A stretch of 64,000 nucleotides of DNA from Hamiltosporidium tvaerminnensis (lineage: Eukaryota > Microsporidia > Dubosqiidae): NCBI GenBank assembly GCA_022605425.2, contig CM061253.1, positions 124,001-188,000 of the forward strand. Direction: 5' to 3'. A program made the position numbers and the translations under genes. Within the stretch, counting starts at the first letter, position 1, and each line of letters begins with the position of its first letter. This document shows, one piece after another, positions 36,875-47,300 of this stretch. The notes beneath the pieces were generated by a model. That model was not told the origin of the DNA. It was given only the letters and a program-made list of their open reading frames with translations, and did not search any database.

Positions 36875-38071
36875 TTAATCACGACTAACCACATGCTCAG
36901 ATTTCACACGCTCAGATAACCCACGATAAAATCGACCTCGGAAAAGCTCAAACATACGATTCTCTTTTCGGAATTGCTTCCTAATTTCATGCATCGTAAT
37001 TTTTTTCTCGTAAACATTCAAAGACTCATTCTTCTTAACTAAAGCCTCAGAAAGATCAGTTACACTGCTCAAGTTTAAATTAAATTCTCGCATGATTTTC
37101 TAAGGCTCTTCGTTTCAGAAGTGGAGAGCTTTTTCTGCTTACAAGCCTTCTCGAGAAGATCTTTGGAAAGTACTAACTTAGAAATTTTACTTTCTATGTT
37201 TTCCTTCCAAGCGGATCTAGGCTTTTTCTTGCGTGTTGCCTCGTCATAGCATACCTGCGCAGCTTGCATGATATACGCGGCTTCCGTAATTGACTCAGGT
37301 ACATGACCTCCTGCATATTCACCGACTACTCGATTAATGAGATCAGAACTTTACTATCAACCAATTCATTTGGATGTTTTCATGTTCGGACCACCACTTT
37401 TCCAATTTCCTTACTCGAGATTACTTTGATTTTACTCAAGAATTTATCTCTTATGTTTATGTACTCCGTGGTGTCGGTCAGGGTACATGTATCAGTGAGA
37501 CGAGTGGCGATTCTACGTCGCTCTCCATTCTCTTCTGATTTTATTTTCTTTCCCATCTCACTTTGTGCCAATTTTTTTAACACTTCGAGAGTTCAGTGGA
37601 GCCGAATTTCTCATTATAGTACCTGTGAAGCTCTGTCCAGCCATTTCTTGGCATTCTTTGAAACCTTGTCTGTACTGCAAAAAAAACAATTCGAGGCCAT
37701 TCCTTCAATGCTGTTACGGAATCGAATATCGTCCGCAATGCCATTAGCCTGTTACCTTCCGAAATAGCTAGAGCACAGGGGCTTGTCATGTCGTACGATG
37801 GCTCGCACGCAGAGACTTCAACCGAAGAGGGAACTGGTGCATTAGGCGAAGGTAAGGTGTCAAGCCCACTATTTTGCATTTCACTGCATGTTTGGCTTGG
37901 TGGTGGAGGTGTTATTGTTGTGTAGGAGGAGGAAGGTAGGGAAATCGCCGGTGGGTGTAGCTTTCATTTTTGTACCTCACTATCACTCTTCTTCACCTCA
38001 TCAGCGTCGTTTGCAGCCTTTATTTTGGAATTTTTCGATATTTCGCTGCTAACATTTTTCTTTCTACCCAT
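36875..38071 (-). pseudogene. LINE copy 2: N-terminal region, broken
   Basis: Pieces are 37577-37879 (Pro/Ser-rich, then SEGNRLMALRTIFDSV and RMPRNGWTELHRYYNEKFG), 37380-37583 (LTDTCTLTDTTEYINIRDKF), 37075-37269 (AWKENIESKISKLVLSKDLL) and 36875-37093 (REFNLNLSSVTDLSEALVKK). The stop after SDSEVQK near the start and several frameshifts break it. This 5' third is clearly diverged from copies 1 and 3. Confidence 0.7.
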
Positions 38072-38263
38072 TTTCTTTTTTTAATTTAATAAAAAAAATT
38101 ATTTTTTTATATTTTAAGTATCAAGAGATATGAATGGGTCCTATCGAAAATGTAAATACTACAAAGCAAATTAATGGAGATATTTCAGATTTTTAATATT
38201 TAAAAAGTATATTGTTTGTATCAGATATTATTTCTAAATCATGTTTTTCTTTTTAAAAAAAAA
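38072..38263. promoter_or_regulatory. Shared 5' spacer between head-to-head LINE copies
   Basis: This AT-rich spacer of 192 bp lies between the divergent start codons of copies 2 and 3. Each ATG is preceded by A- and T-runs (TTTTTAAAAAAAAAATGGG in copy 3). If the elements carry internal promoters, this segment would hold both 5' untranslated regions. No defined motif is visible. Confidence 0.35.
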
Positions 38264-38531
38264 ATGGGTAGAAGAAAAAAAGTTGACAGCGAAAATATAA
38301 AAAATGAAGAAATAAAGGTTGTAAACAACTCGAAAATTAGTTTAAAAGAGACAAAAACGTGTGATAGAGATGTATTAACTATATCCGAGACGGTTCCACC
38401 AAAAACAGATCATCTATAATAACACCCACTCCCCATCGAGCAATACGCTTCAGGTTACTTCAATCAGCCTGCTCGATTCCGAAATCCCTTCTTATTGTCC
38501 CGATTCGTCTGCGGGTAGACCAGCCAAAACA

Positions 38532-39323
38532 ATGGAAAACCTCAATGCACCTGCCATTCCAGAAGGAAATCGACTGATGGTATTGCATTCAATACTTGAC
38601 TCTGTCACAGCCGTAGAGCAGGAATGGCCAAGAACTGCTATGTCAGCAGTGCAAAAAAGGTTTGAGAGAATGCCTAGAAATGGCTGGTCTGCAATTCTTA
38701 GTTACTATAATGGGAAATTTGGTCGAACTGTTGATATCGATTTGTTAAAAAAATTAACACATAATGAGGCAGAAAAGGAAATAAGGCAAGAAGAGAATGA
38801 AGAGCGACGTAGAATCGCCACCTTTCTCGCCGATCCCTGTTCCTTAACTGACACTACACTCTATATGAACCTGAGAGAAAAGTTCTTGTGTAAAACCAAG
38901 GAACTCTCTGCGAAGGAAATCGGAGATGTAGTGGTTCGAACTAGAAAACTTTCAAGTGAATTGGTTAATAGTAAAGTTTTAAAACTCCTAAATCGGATCA
39001 CAGGTGAATATGCTGAATTTCATGTGCCTAAGAATGTTAGTGATGCAGCTCGAATCATCCAGGCGGCCCAGGTATGCTATGACGAGGAAACGCGTAAGGA
39101 GAAGCCCAGATCTGCTTGGAAGGAAAACATAGAAAGTAAAATTTCTAAGTTAGTACTTTCCAAAGATCTCCTCGAGAAGGCTCGTAAACTGGAAAAGCTC
39201 TCTACTTCGATAACGAAAAGTCTCAGAAAAATTATGCGAGAGTTTAATCTAGACTTAAGCAAAATAAATGATCTCTCTGAGGCTTTGGTTAAGAAGAATG
39301 AGCCTTTGAATGTTTATGAGTAA
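38532..39323 (+). pseudogene. LINE copy 3: N-terminal helical region
   Basis: This 263-codon open piece reads PEGNRLMVLHSILDSVTAVE, then RMPRNGWSAILSYYNGKFG, LTDTTLYMNLREKF, AWKENIESKISKLVLSKDLL and REFNLDLSKINDLSEALVKK. It stops at NVYE, where copies 1 and 2 continue with KKI. The true N-terminus (38264-38419) is in another frame and ends with a stop after TDHL. This is the least broken version of the region upstream of the reverse transcriptase. No known domain is recognised; it is Lys/Glu-rich and helical. Confidence 0.75.
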
Positions 39324-40595
39324 AAAATTACGATTTATGAAAGTAAGAAGCAATTTCGAAAAGAGAATCGTATGTTTGAGTTATTCCGAAGTCGATTCTA
39401 CCGAAGGCTATCTGAGCACGTTGAATCTGAGCATGTGGTTCATCGTCACGAAATTTCAGAATTTTGGTCTACAATGTGGAACAAAAATAATAAAGTAGTT
39501 ACATAAGATGAGTATTTGATACCTTTCGTGTCAGATACGCAACAGACCACGTTTCCTTCATTTGAAGAGTTTATAGATATTATCAATTGGCTGCATAATT
39601 GGAAAGCCGCTGGAATTGATGGTATTTATAACTTTTACATCAAGAAACTTACGAGCCTTCATAAATATCTTTACGATATTATGAAAGCCATATGTTTAGA
39701 AGGAACGCCTCAAGCCGATTGGTATTATTGCGGAGTTACTTATCTTATACCTAAAGGTACACCAAAGACGGCTCAGATTACAGGTCAATAACTTGTATGT
39801 CAAATCTGTATAAACTGACTACAAAATGCGTTACTAAAGCGGTTCAGGTTGAGGTGGAAAGACGAGGATTACTTTAAGATAATCCGTTGGGAGCGGTTAG
39901 AGGAGAGAAAGGAGCAAAAGAAAAGGCCATAATGAATGTTGCAATTAATAAGGAATACGGAAACAATCTTAAGGCTACATGAATTGATGTCAAAAAAGCT
40001 TATGATTCAATAGATAAAGCTTATTTGACACAAGTCATCGAAAACCTTAATTTACCTGATTGGATCCTGAAATTTTTTAAGCTACTTATTTCAAAATGAT
40101 AAACTGATATTTCAGTAAGGCCTGAAAAATCATGAGCAAGAAGATTGATAGAGGGATTCTGCAAAGAGATAGTTTGTCACCATTATTGTTTGTGTTGTGT
40201 ATGGATCCATTGAGCCGAAAGCTTAATGAGAAATACACAAAGTGACAATAAAGACAGATGCAGAATCCTACGCGACTAATCATCGCTTATTCATTGAGGA
40301 TCTTAAGCTCCTTGCCGAAGATGGACAAACATTGCAAGAAATGACGGAAGAGGTTATAAAGTTTATGAATAATATAGGATTTGAAATTAACAAAGAGAAG
40401 TTAGCCACAACTGATCCATGTTGTGAAGATACTGCTACTCTTCTTAAAGGAATAGGTGTTTATAAATACCTTGGAATGTTAGAAGATAGCAGAGGAATTC
40501 CAAAAAGTAAGTCGTTTGAGAAAGTACAGACTAAACTTATAGCACGAGTTGAAAGATTTTTTCGCACGAGATTAAATGCAAGAAATTTATTTTGA
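39310..40595 (+). pseudogene. LINE copy 3: reverse transcriptase fragments
   Basis: 39516-39791 carries the fingers (NWKAAGIDGIYNFYIKKL, then YLIPKGTPK). A frameshifted middle segment follows, with TGA at the motif A Trp (near 39979) and QRDSLSP at motif B (near 40160). 40242-40595 carries the palm (LFIEDLKLLAED, YKYLGMLEDSRG). The first Asp of the catalytic pair is Glu, which should abolish polymerisation even without the frame errors. Confidence 0.75.
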
Positions 40596-40685
40596 GCCAT
40601 TAATCAACATGCAATTTCTTTACTAAACTATCATATAGGTGTACTCCGACTTGAACCGGCTGACTTCTCTAAGTTAGATGATGCG

Positions 40686-42011
40686 GTGCGGGCAGTGTTA
40701 GTAAAGAACAAAATATATCTACGCCCAGGATGCAAAGAACGTCTATACATTCCACGTAAAGAGATTGGAAGAGGTTTACATAGTGTCGAGTTCAAAAGCG
40801 AACATATGCTTTTGCAACTCTTGGATTGTCTGGAAAAACATAAAGATACATCGACCAGAAGAGCAGCAATCCTAAAGGTTGAGAATAATAATAAAACCCA
40901 CCTTTCACTAATTAAAAACTTTTTAAAAATAAAATACGGGTTGGAAGAGGAAGTCACAAAAAAGAAATTGGAAGAAGCTCAACTAGCTAACCTATATAAC
41001 GAAATCAAAAACCGAAAACTACATTCAAAGTTATATAGCGCTAGAAATAACGAGCTGGTAAGTGTAAATGACTCCTCAAGATGGTTAAAGAAAGGAAGTG
41101 TAAGACCACGTGATGAAGCAGTGTTCTATTACATCCAGGATAGAAATTTATTCTGGGGGGGGCAGAAGGTATGTGTCAACACTGCAACCAGTCTAGGAAA
41201 ACAGTAGATCACTTGGCAACGAGACGTGAAAAAATGCTTGGTCATGACTATACTAGACGACATAATGAAGTGGTACGATGTATACATTTACTCTTGCTGA
41301 ATAAATCTAAGTTTAAGTCTTTGAAACGAATTAGAAGCCACTCGGTTCAAGAAATTCTTGATAACGAATATGCAGAGATAAGAGTGGAAACCAGAATAAA
41401 AACTGATGTCAAGATTCGGTGTAACAGACCAGATATATTTATTTTAGACAAGAGACAGAATAGTATAACCCTCATTGAAGTAGGAATCACATCCCAAGAC
41501 TCTCTTCAAATAGTTGAAACAGAGAAGCTTAGGAAGTATGACCTATATAGCAAATGAGTTAGGTCTTATTTAAAAATGCAGTGTAGATATAATTCCTTAT
41601 GCGATGGCCTGGGATGGTATTGTGACAAAATACCATAAGACGTATGTTAAGAGACTACAAATACCCATGAATATAGAGGCATCTATACGATCCATATTAC
41701 TCAAGAAGACTGTCCAAACAATTTCTTTTGATCGACAAAGAGGACTTGAGTCTGGACTAAATGCCGAGGAGAGCTGGGAGAGAGCATCATTAAGTGTTAT
41801 TTTAGGAGCTGAGATACATAAACAACCAATACCCCCTTTAAAGCAAGTAGACAACGAGGAAGATGATGTTAAAACGGAAAATACAAAAAATATTTTACCC
41901 CTTATTTTGGATGGTATAACCACAGCAAAGGAACCAACAACTAATACAAATGAAGAGTTGGAGTTGGAGGAAGAAATAGAAGTGGTTGAAATGGTGGAAA
42001 GAATTATTTAG
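40686..42011 (+). pseudogene. LINE copy 3: thumb, zinc finger and endonuclease
   Basis: 40686-41207 covers the connection region and runs into an extended G run (41154-41162), where the frame slips. 41171-41557 holds a finger with CQHCNQSRKTVDHLATRR, in which the last Cys has become Arg. It also holds the endonuclease core RPDIFILD/LIEVGI. 41604-42011 is the C-terminal segment and acidic tail (EELELEEEIEVVEMVER). The finger lacks a ligand, so DNA or RNA binding is probably lost. Confidence 0.8.
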
Positions 42012-42050
42012 AAAAGAGAAAAATTTGTTAACCCAGAATTTTATTAAATA

Positions 42051-42393
42051 AATATATTTCATTTTTAAAATATTTAAATTTATTGTATTCAGGATAGTGA
42101 ATTCTTTGAATACGATTTTCGATATTTTTAGGTAAAATCTATAACCTTTCCATTTAATTTAATTTTTTTATACATTTAATATAAAGTTCTATATTATCAG
42201 TAAATATTTGTAAGAAAAAAATGCGAAAAAAAAACATTTTAAATTTATTTATACATTTATTTAAAATTTTTGTTTTAAAATATAAATTTGAAAATAAAAG
42301 ATTTTTAAGGTATTTATTATTTTCTAAAATCGGAAAATTTAATAGTCTAAAAAATTGAGGCAAAGTTAAATTTATGTAGTTCCCATTCCAGAA
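42051..42393. other. Spacer between LINE copy 3 and transposon
   Basis: AT-rich DNA without recognisable content. Confidence 0.45.
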
Positions 42394-42395
42394 TA

Positions 42396-43920
42396 TAGGG
42401 TTTATCGATCAATATAATAATCCTTGCAATCAATATCATAAATTTTCGATCAATATAATAATTCTTGCACTCAATATACTACTTTTTCGATCAATATAAT
42501 AATCCTTGCAATTAATATCATAACCCTTGCAATCTATATAATAATTATTTTTAAAAAATAAAAATTTAAACAATAATTCATTCATTATAAAATTAACTCG
42601 CATGTCAAATGATTTTTCAGGAAAAATACCAACGTGAACAAATATGATTTTCCTGTAGGTGAAACACCGGAATGTAAAGAGTGCGAAAATGACAATGTTT
42701 TGAGGTGTCTTATAGAAAAATCGGGATCAAATGATGAAAATCTCTCCATAACCACTATTCCAACTCTGAGGAAACAAAAAGTTTCTATTAATGATCGAGA
42801 ACGCATAATTGAAAAGACATTAGAAGGCTATTCTATGTCCGCAATTGCCTCGATATATCGAATAAATTACCAGACGGTTAATAGTATCGTTAGACGATAT
42901 TTAAAAACCGGCCTGGTATTTGTCGAGAAAAGAGGTGGTGATAGGCGCTCAAAGCTACCTTTGGAAATAAAAGAGAGCTTACAAACCTATGTTGATTTGG
43001 AGTGTACAAAAACCTTGTATGAGTTGGTAGAATGGGTCAAATGTACATTTAATGTTGATGTGTCAACTAGTACAATCGATAGCGCACTAAGGGAGTTCCA
43101 TTACACTCTAAAGCGTGTAACATTAGTGCCTGAGCGTAGAAATACACTTTCGACAATTGAGCTAAGAACAAATTACGCAACTAGTTTTCGTGAGTTGGAG
43201 GTTGATAACGAAGACAAAAACTTTGTCTTTTTAGATTAAGTTGGGTTTGCAGTAGTAACACGCCCCAGCAGAGGTCGTAATATGAGAGGTGAATCTGCAT
43301 ACTTATCTGTAACAGCAGCTCGAAATAGAAATATTTTGGTAGTCGCAGCAATGAACAAATATGGTTTGATATACCATAAGATTCATAAGAGGGCCATAGA
43401 TGATGAGGATTTGAAATTATACATTAAGGAGATTAATGAAAGTTGTCAACGGCAAGGAACCTAGACTCCTATATTTGTATGGAAAATGCGAGAATTCATC
43501 ACTATCGGGGATTGAATGATGATGAGGAAATTGTTTCGTATCGAATAAAATATCTTCCACCTTACTCTTCATTTCTTAATCCAATTGAGAATGTATTTTC
43601 AGTCAGGAAAAATAAAGTAATTAGAAGTGGTGTTCGTACCGAGCCTCAGTTGAGAATATTAATTTGTAGAAAATTTAATGAGATCACGGGAGAACATTGT
43701 AATTCTTTTTACCGTAAAATGTTAGAATATTTGCAAAAGGCTGAAGTAGGGCAAGTGATTCTTGAATAATAGTAATAAATCTCAAGTACTATTTATAATT
43801 TTATTTATTAAATTTCTATTTTTTAAAAATAAATATTATATTGATTGCAAGGATTATTATATTGATTGCAAGGATTATTATATTGATTGCAAGGATTATT
43901 ATATTGATCGAAAAACCCTA
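42396..43920 (+). mobile_element. IS630/mariner-type transposon, complete, inactive
   Basis: The element is 1525 bp, bounded by TA at 42394-42395 and TA at 43921-43922, as expected for TA target duplication. The ends are inverted repeats: TAGGGTTTATCGATCAATAT on the left, and on the right a complement beginning TAGGGTTTTTCGATCAATAT. Both ends contain reiterated subterminal units (TTGCAATCAATAT with GATCAATATAATAAT): about three on the left within 150 bp and three on the right within 80 bp. These are probably transposase-binding sites. The single transposase gene inside is mutated. Confidence 0.85.
42602..43769 (+). pseudogene. IS630-type DDE transposase, broken
   Basis: The likely original ATG is at 42602 (MSNDFSGK), with a frameshift near 42633 into the long frame. 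That frame encodes a helix-turn-helix (EGYSMSAIASIYRINYQTVNS), the linker KRGGDRRSKL, the winged part VSTSTIDSALRE and the first catalytic Asp in FVFLD. A TAA (43237-43239) stands where the family normally has Glu (FLDE.GF). The frame continues as VGFAVVTRPSRGRNMRGE, shifts again near 43445, and ends with MENARIHHYR and FLNPIENVFS. The second catalytic Asp (usually in a DN..H block) is Glu here, while the third acidic residue in NPIE is intact. Transposition activity is not expected. Confidence 0.85.
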
Positions 43921-44265
43921 TAGTATTAAAACCCCTTTATATTCTAATTTTTAGATGACTGTTAATTAAAACCCCTTTATATATCAGTATAACTAATACT
44001 AATTATTAACACCTTTTATATATCGGGATAACTCATACTACTTATTAACACACCTTTATATACTGGAATACCTTACACTTCTTAATAGCACCCCTTTAAA
44101 TAATAGAATAACTCATACTAATTATTTAAACCCCTTTATATACTAAAATACCACATACTACTTTAACACCCTTTATATACTTGGAATACCTTACGCTACT
44201 TTAACACCCCTTTATATATCAGTATAACCCATTCTAATTAATAACACCCCACCACCCTTCTTTCT
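43921..44265 (+). repeat. Upstream TAACACCCC array (about 9 units)
   Basis: About nine units of 35-45 bp, each carrying TAACACCCCTTTATATA or a degraded form (AAAACCCCTTTATA, TAACACACCTTTATA), separated by ATAACTCATACTAATTA-like spacers. The units closest to the kinesin start (44201, 44243) match the core best. The orientation is opposite to the array after the gene. Confidence 0.8.
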
Positions 44266-44282
44266 TATTAACAACCCAGAAG

Positions 44283-44292
44283 GACCCACCCG
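44283..44292 (+). promoter_or_regulatory. CCC-type motif before the kinesin start
   Basis: GACCCACCCG lies 12-21 bp before the ATG and is followed by an A-run. CCC- or GGG-type signals shortly before start codons are known in several microsporidia, and this fits that pattern. It could also be a chance part of the C-rich array upstream. Confidence 0.45.
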
Positions 44293-44304
44293 ACAAAAAA
44301 AGAA

Positions 44305-47300
44305 ATGCCAACCCTTCTTAACAATTGTACAGCCAAAAAAACGATTTCAGTAAAAATACGTATAAAACCATCACAGAGTAGTTCTGATGTACCATACAGT
44401 TCAACGCAAATAACAGTCAACAACCGTACATACAATTTCCAGCACATATTTCCACCTACTGCGTCACAACCCCAACTTTTTGAGCATATTGTACCACTTC
44501 TTGATTCTTTTATTGCTGGGTTTAATACTACTGTTGTTGTTTATGGACAGACAGGATCAGGTAAGACGTATACTATGGGAACAACACCAGAGCAGATGGT
44601 ATATAATTATGAGGGTGATAGTTATAGTGGTGAGAATAACACCCCTTATGTTACTAAGGGAGAGGATAACACCCCTTTATCTATAAATATTAGGAATAAC
44701 ACCCATTATATAAATAATAGTGAGAATAACACCCCTTGTATTAGTACTGGCAATAATAACACCCCTTTATCTATAGGTACACAGAATAACACCTTCCTAA
44801 ACGATAATACTGTTACTAACACCCCTATAATTACTACTACTAATACTAACACCCATATAATTACTACTCCTAATACTAACACCTCTTTAAGTAACACATC
44901 TAATACTAACACCCCTTTAAGTACCACTCCTTATACTAACACCCCTATAATTACTACTCCTTATAATAACACTACTCTTACCAATACCCTTGGTATTCTT
45001 CCTAGATCTGTTATTTACCTTTTTAACAACATAAATGTCCCTATAATTCTTTCTTTTATAGAAATATACAACGAAGAGGTTTATGACCTTTTATCTGATA
45101 ATAAAGTACCTTTAATTATAAGAGAAAATAACGGTATACCAATACTAACAGGTGTTAGTAAACACACAATTTACAGTACAAAATGTGCGTTTAAAAAATT
45201 AAATAAAGGTTTATTGGAGAGAAAAACAAAAAGTACAAAAATGAATTTAAACAGTTCAAGATCTCATGCAATAATAACATTACAAGTAAAAGACACTTTA
45301 CTTACATTTGTAGATTTAGCAGGATCAGAGAGAATGGAGAGAAGTGGTGTGAAAGGAGAAAAAGTAAAAGAATGTATTTGTATTAACAGTGGACTGTTAA
45401 GTCTTAGTAATGTTATTAATTCGATGTATAAAAAAAATAAACATATTCCTTTTAGAGACTCTAAGTTGACTAGACTGTTACAGCCTAGTTTTATTGGACA
45501 GTGTTATACATTAGTGGTAGGGTGTATTAGCTTAGAGGGAGTTGATATGGGAGAAGGGGTTAATACTCTTGTGTACTGTTATCGTATATGTTGTATTGAG
45601 GGTTATATTGTAAGAAGAATGGGTGCTAGTTTGGATTATAAAGAAGAGGTGTTAAAGGTAAGGAAAGAGAATGAAAATTTAATTGGGGAAATAAGAAAGT
45701 TGGAGGGTGTTATTGATATGTTAAAAAGAGAAAATGAGAAATTAAGGAGGGGTGTTAGTGATAGTAAGAGTAGGTTGGAGGGTGATATAGGTAGGGATAT
45801 ATTAAAGGGTGTTAGTAATAATAAGAGTAGGTTGGAGGGTGTTAGTAGTAAGAATATGTTAGAGGCGGTTAACTATAGTACTAATATACAACAGGGTGCT
45901 AACTATAGTACTAATGAACAACAGGGTGTTAATATAAGTACTAATAAACAACAGGGTGTTAGTAATAGTATATATGGTTATAAGGGTGTTGAAAATAAAG
46001 ATTTATTGAATAACAAGGTGTTTACTCCGAGTAAAATTATAAAGGGGTTAAATATAGGTAATACTACTATTAATAATAAGAAGGAATATTTACATGATAG
46101 ATTAGGGGGTGTTAATAGATCTGTTATAGGAGATAGTAGGTTAAGGGGTGTTAATAAGTCAGTAGTAGGGAGTGGTTTAAGGGGTGTTAATAAGTCAGCT
46201 GTAGAGTGTGGTTTAAGGGGTGTTAATAGGTCCGTAATAAATGATAGATTAACAGGTGTTAATAAGTCTGTAATAAATGATAAATTAACAGGTGTTAATA
46301 GGTCTGTAATAAATGATAAATTAACAGGTGTTAATAGGTCTGTAATAAATAATAAATTAACAGGTGTTAATAAGTCTGTAATAAATGATAAATTAACAGG
46401 TGTTAATAAGTCTGTAGTAGAAACTAGATTAACAGGTGTTAATAAAGGTACCAACATCTCTAGTAGGTTAACGGGTGTTAATAGATCTGTTATAGATGGT
46501 ATTGAATCAAAGGGTGTTAATAATGTTACCAATATGTCTAGTAGATTAACAGGTGTTAGCAAGGAATCAGATAAACAAGAGAATAGTAGTGTGAATACAC
46601 CTGTTGTTACAAGAGGTATATTTAACACTTCTTCAAATGCAAATTATCAACGATTATTAAAAGATAGACTTGTTAATAATAAAACCCCTTTATCACAAGA
46701 TAATAAGAGTAATGTTGTTTGCACTCCTTTATCACAAGATAATAAGAATACCGTTGTTAACGCCCTCTTAGCGCAAGATAACAGCACTACTGTTACTAAC
46801 ACCCCTTTACTACACACTGATAATACTAACACTAACACCCCTTTATTACACACTAATAAAACTAACACTAACACCCCTTTATTACATACCAATAATACTA
46901 ACACTAGCACCCCTTTATTACATACCAATAATACTAACACTAACACCCCCGTTACTTTAAAAAGAAAAGATTCAAATCAACCAGATAGTAAGAAAATAAA
47001 GGATGATAAAAGAAGAGTAACTTTTAAAATTAATACAACGTTAACACCTGTTAAATATAAGAAAAAATTTAAAGTAATTAACACCCTCTTATATAATAAA
47101 AGACCTGTTACTGGTATATCAGCTTATAAGGGTGTTATTTATACTTGTAGTCTTAATAACACCATTACTGCCTATAGTATAAATAAAGGGGGTGTTATTT
47201 CTTCATATGAAGATAAAGAAGGGTTAAGTAATTTAAGTGTAATAAATGGGTGTTATTTATATAATAGTAGTTCATCTCTAAATAACACCCCTTTATTACA

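Larger units (their letters stand above)
34281..38071 (-). mobile_element. R4/Dong-type LINE, copy 2 (dead)
   Basis: Read from an ATG at 38071 (MGRKKNVSSE) to a 3' end near 34281 (complement CCCAGAATTTTATTAAATA). Domain order is as in copy 1. A 385-codon reverse transcriptase block remains open, but the N-terminal region has an early stop and the endonuclease is split. It lies head to head with copy 3, with 192 bp between the two start codons. Its 3' two thirds are nearly identical to copy 1, implying recent common origin or conversion. Confidence 0.85.
38264..42050 (+). mobile_element. R4/Dong-type LINE, copy 3 (dead, diverged)
   Basis: From ATG 38264 (MGRRKKVDSENIK) to a 3' end at about 42050 (AACCCAGAATTTTATTAAAT). 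It has the same architecture as copies 1 and 2 but is visibly more diverged from them than they are from each other. Catalytic damage is present: the polymerase box reads FIED instead of FIDD, motif B reads QRDSLSP, and the motif A tryptophan codon is TGA. Copy 2 lies head to head upstream, and an IS630-type transposon begins 345 bp downstream. Confidence 0.85.
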
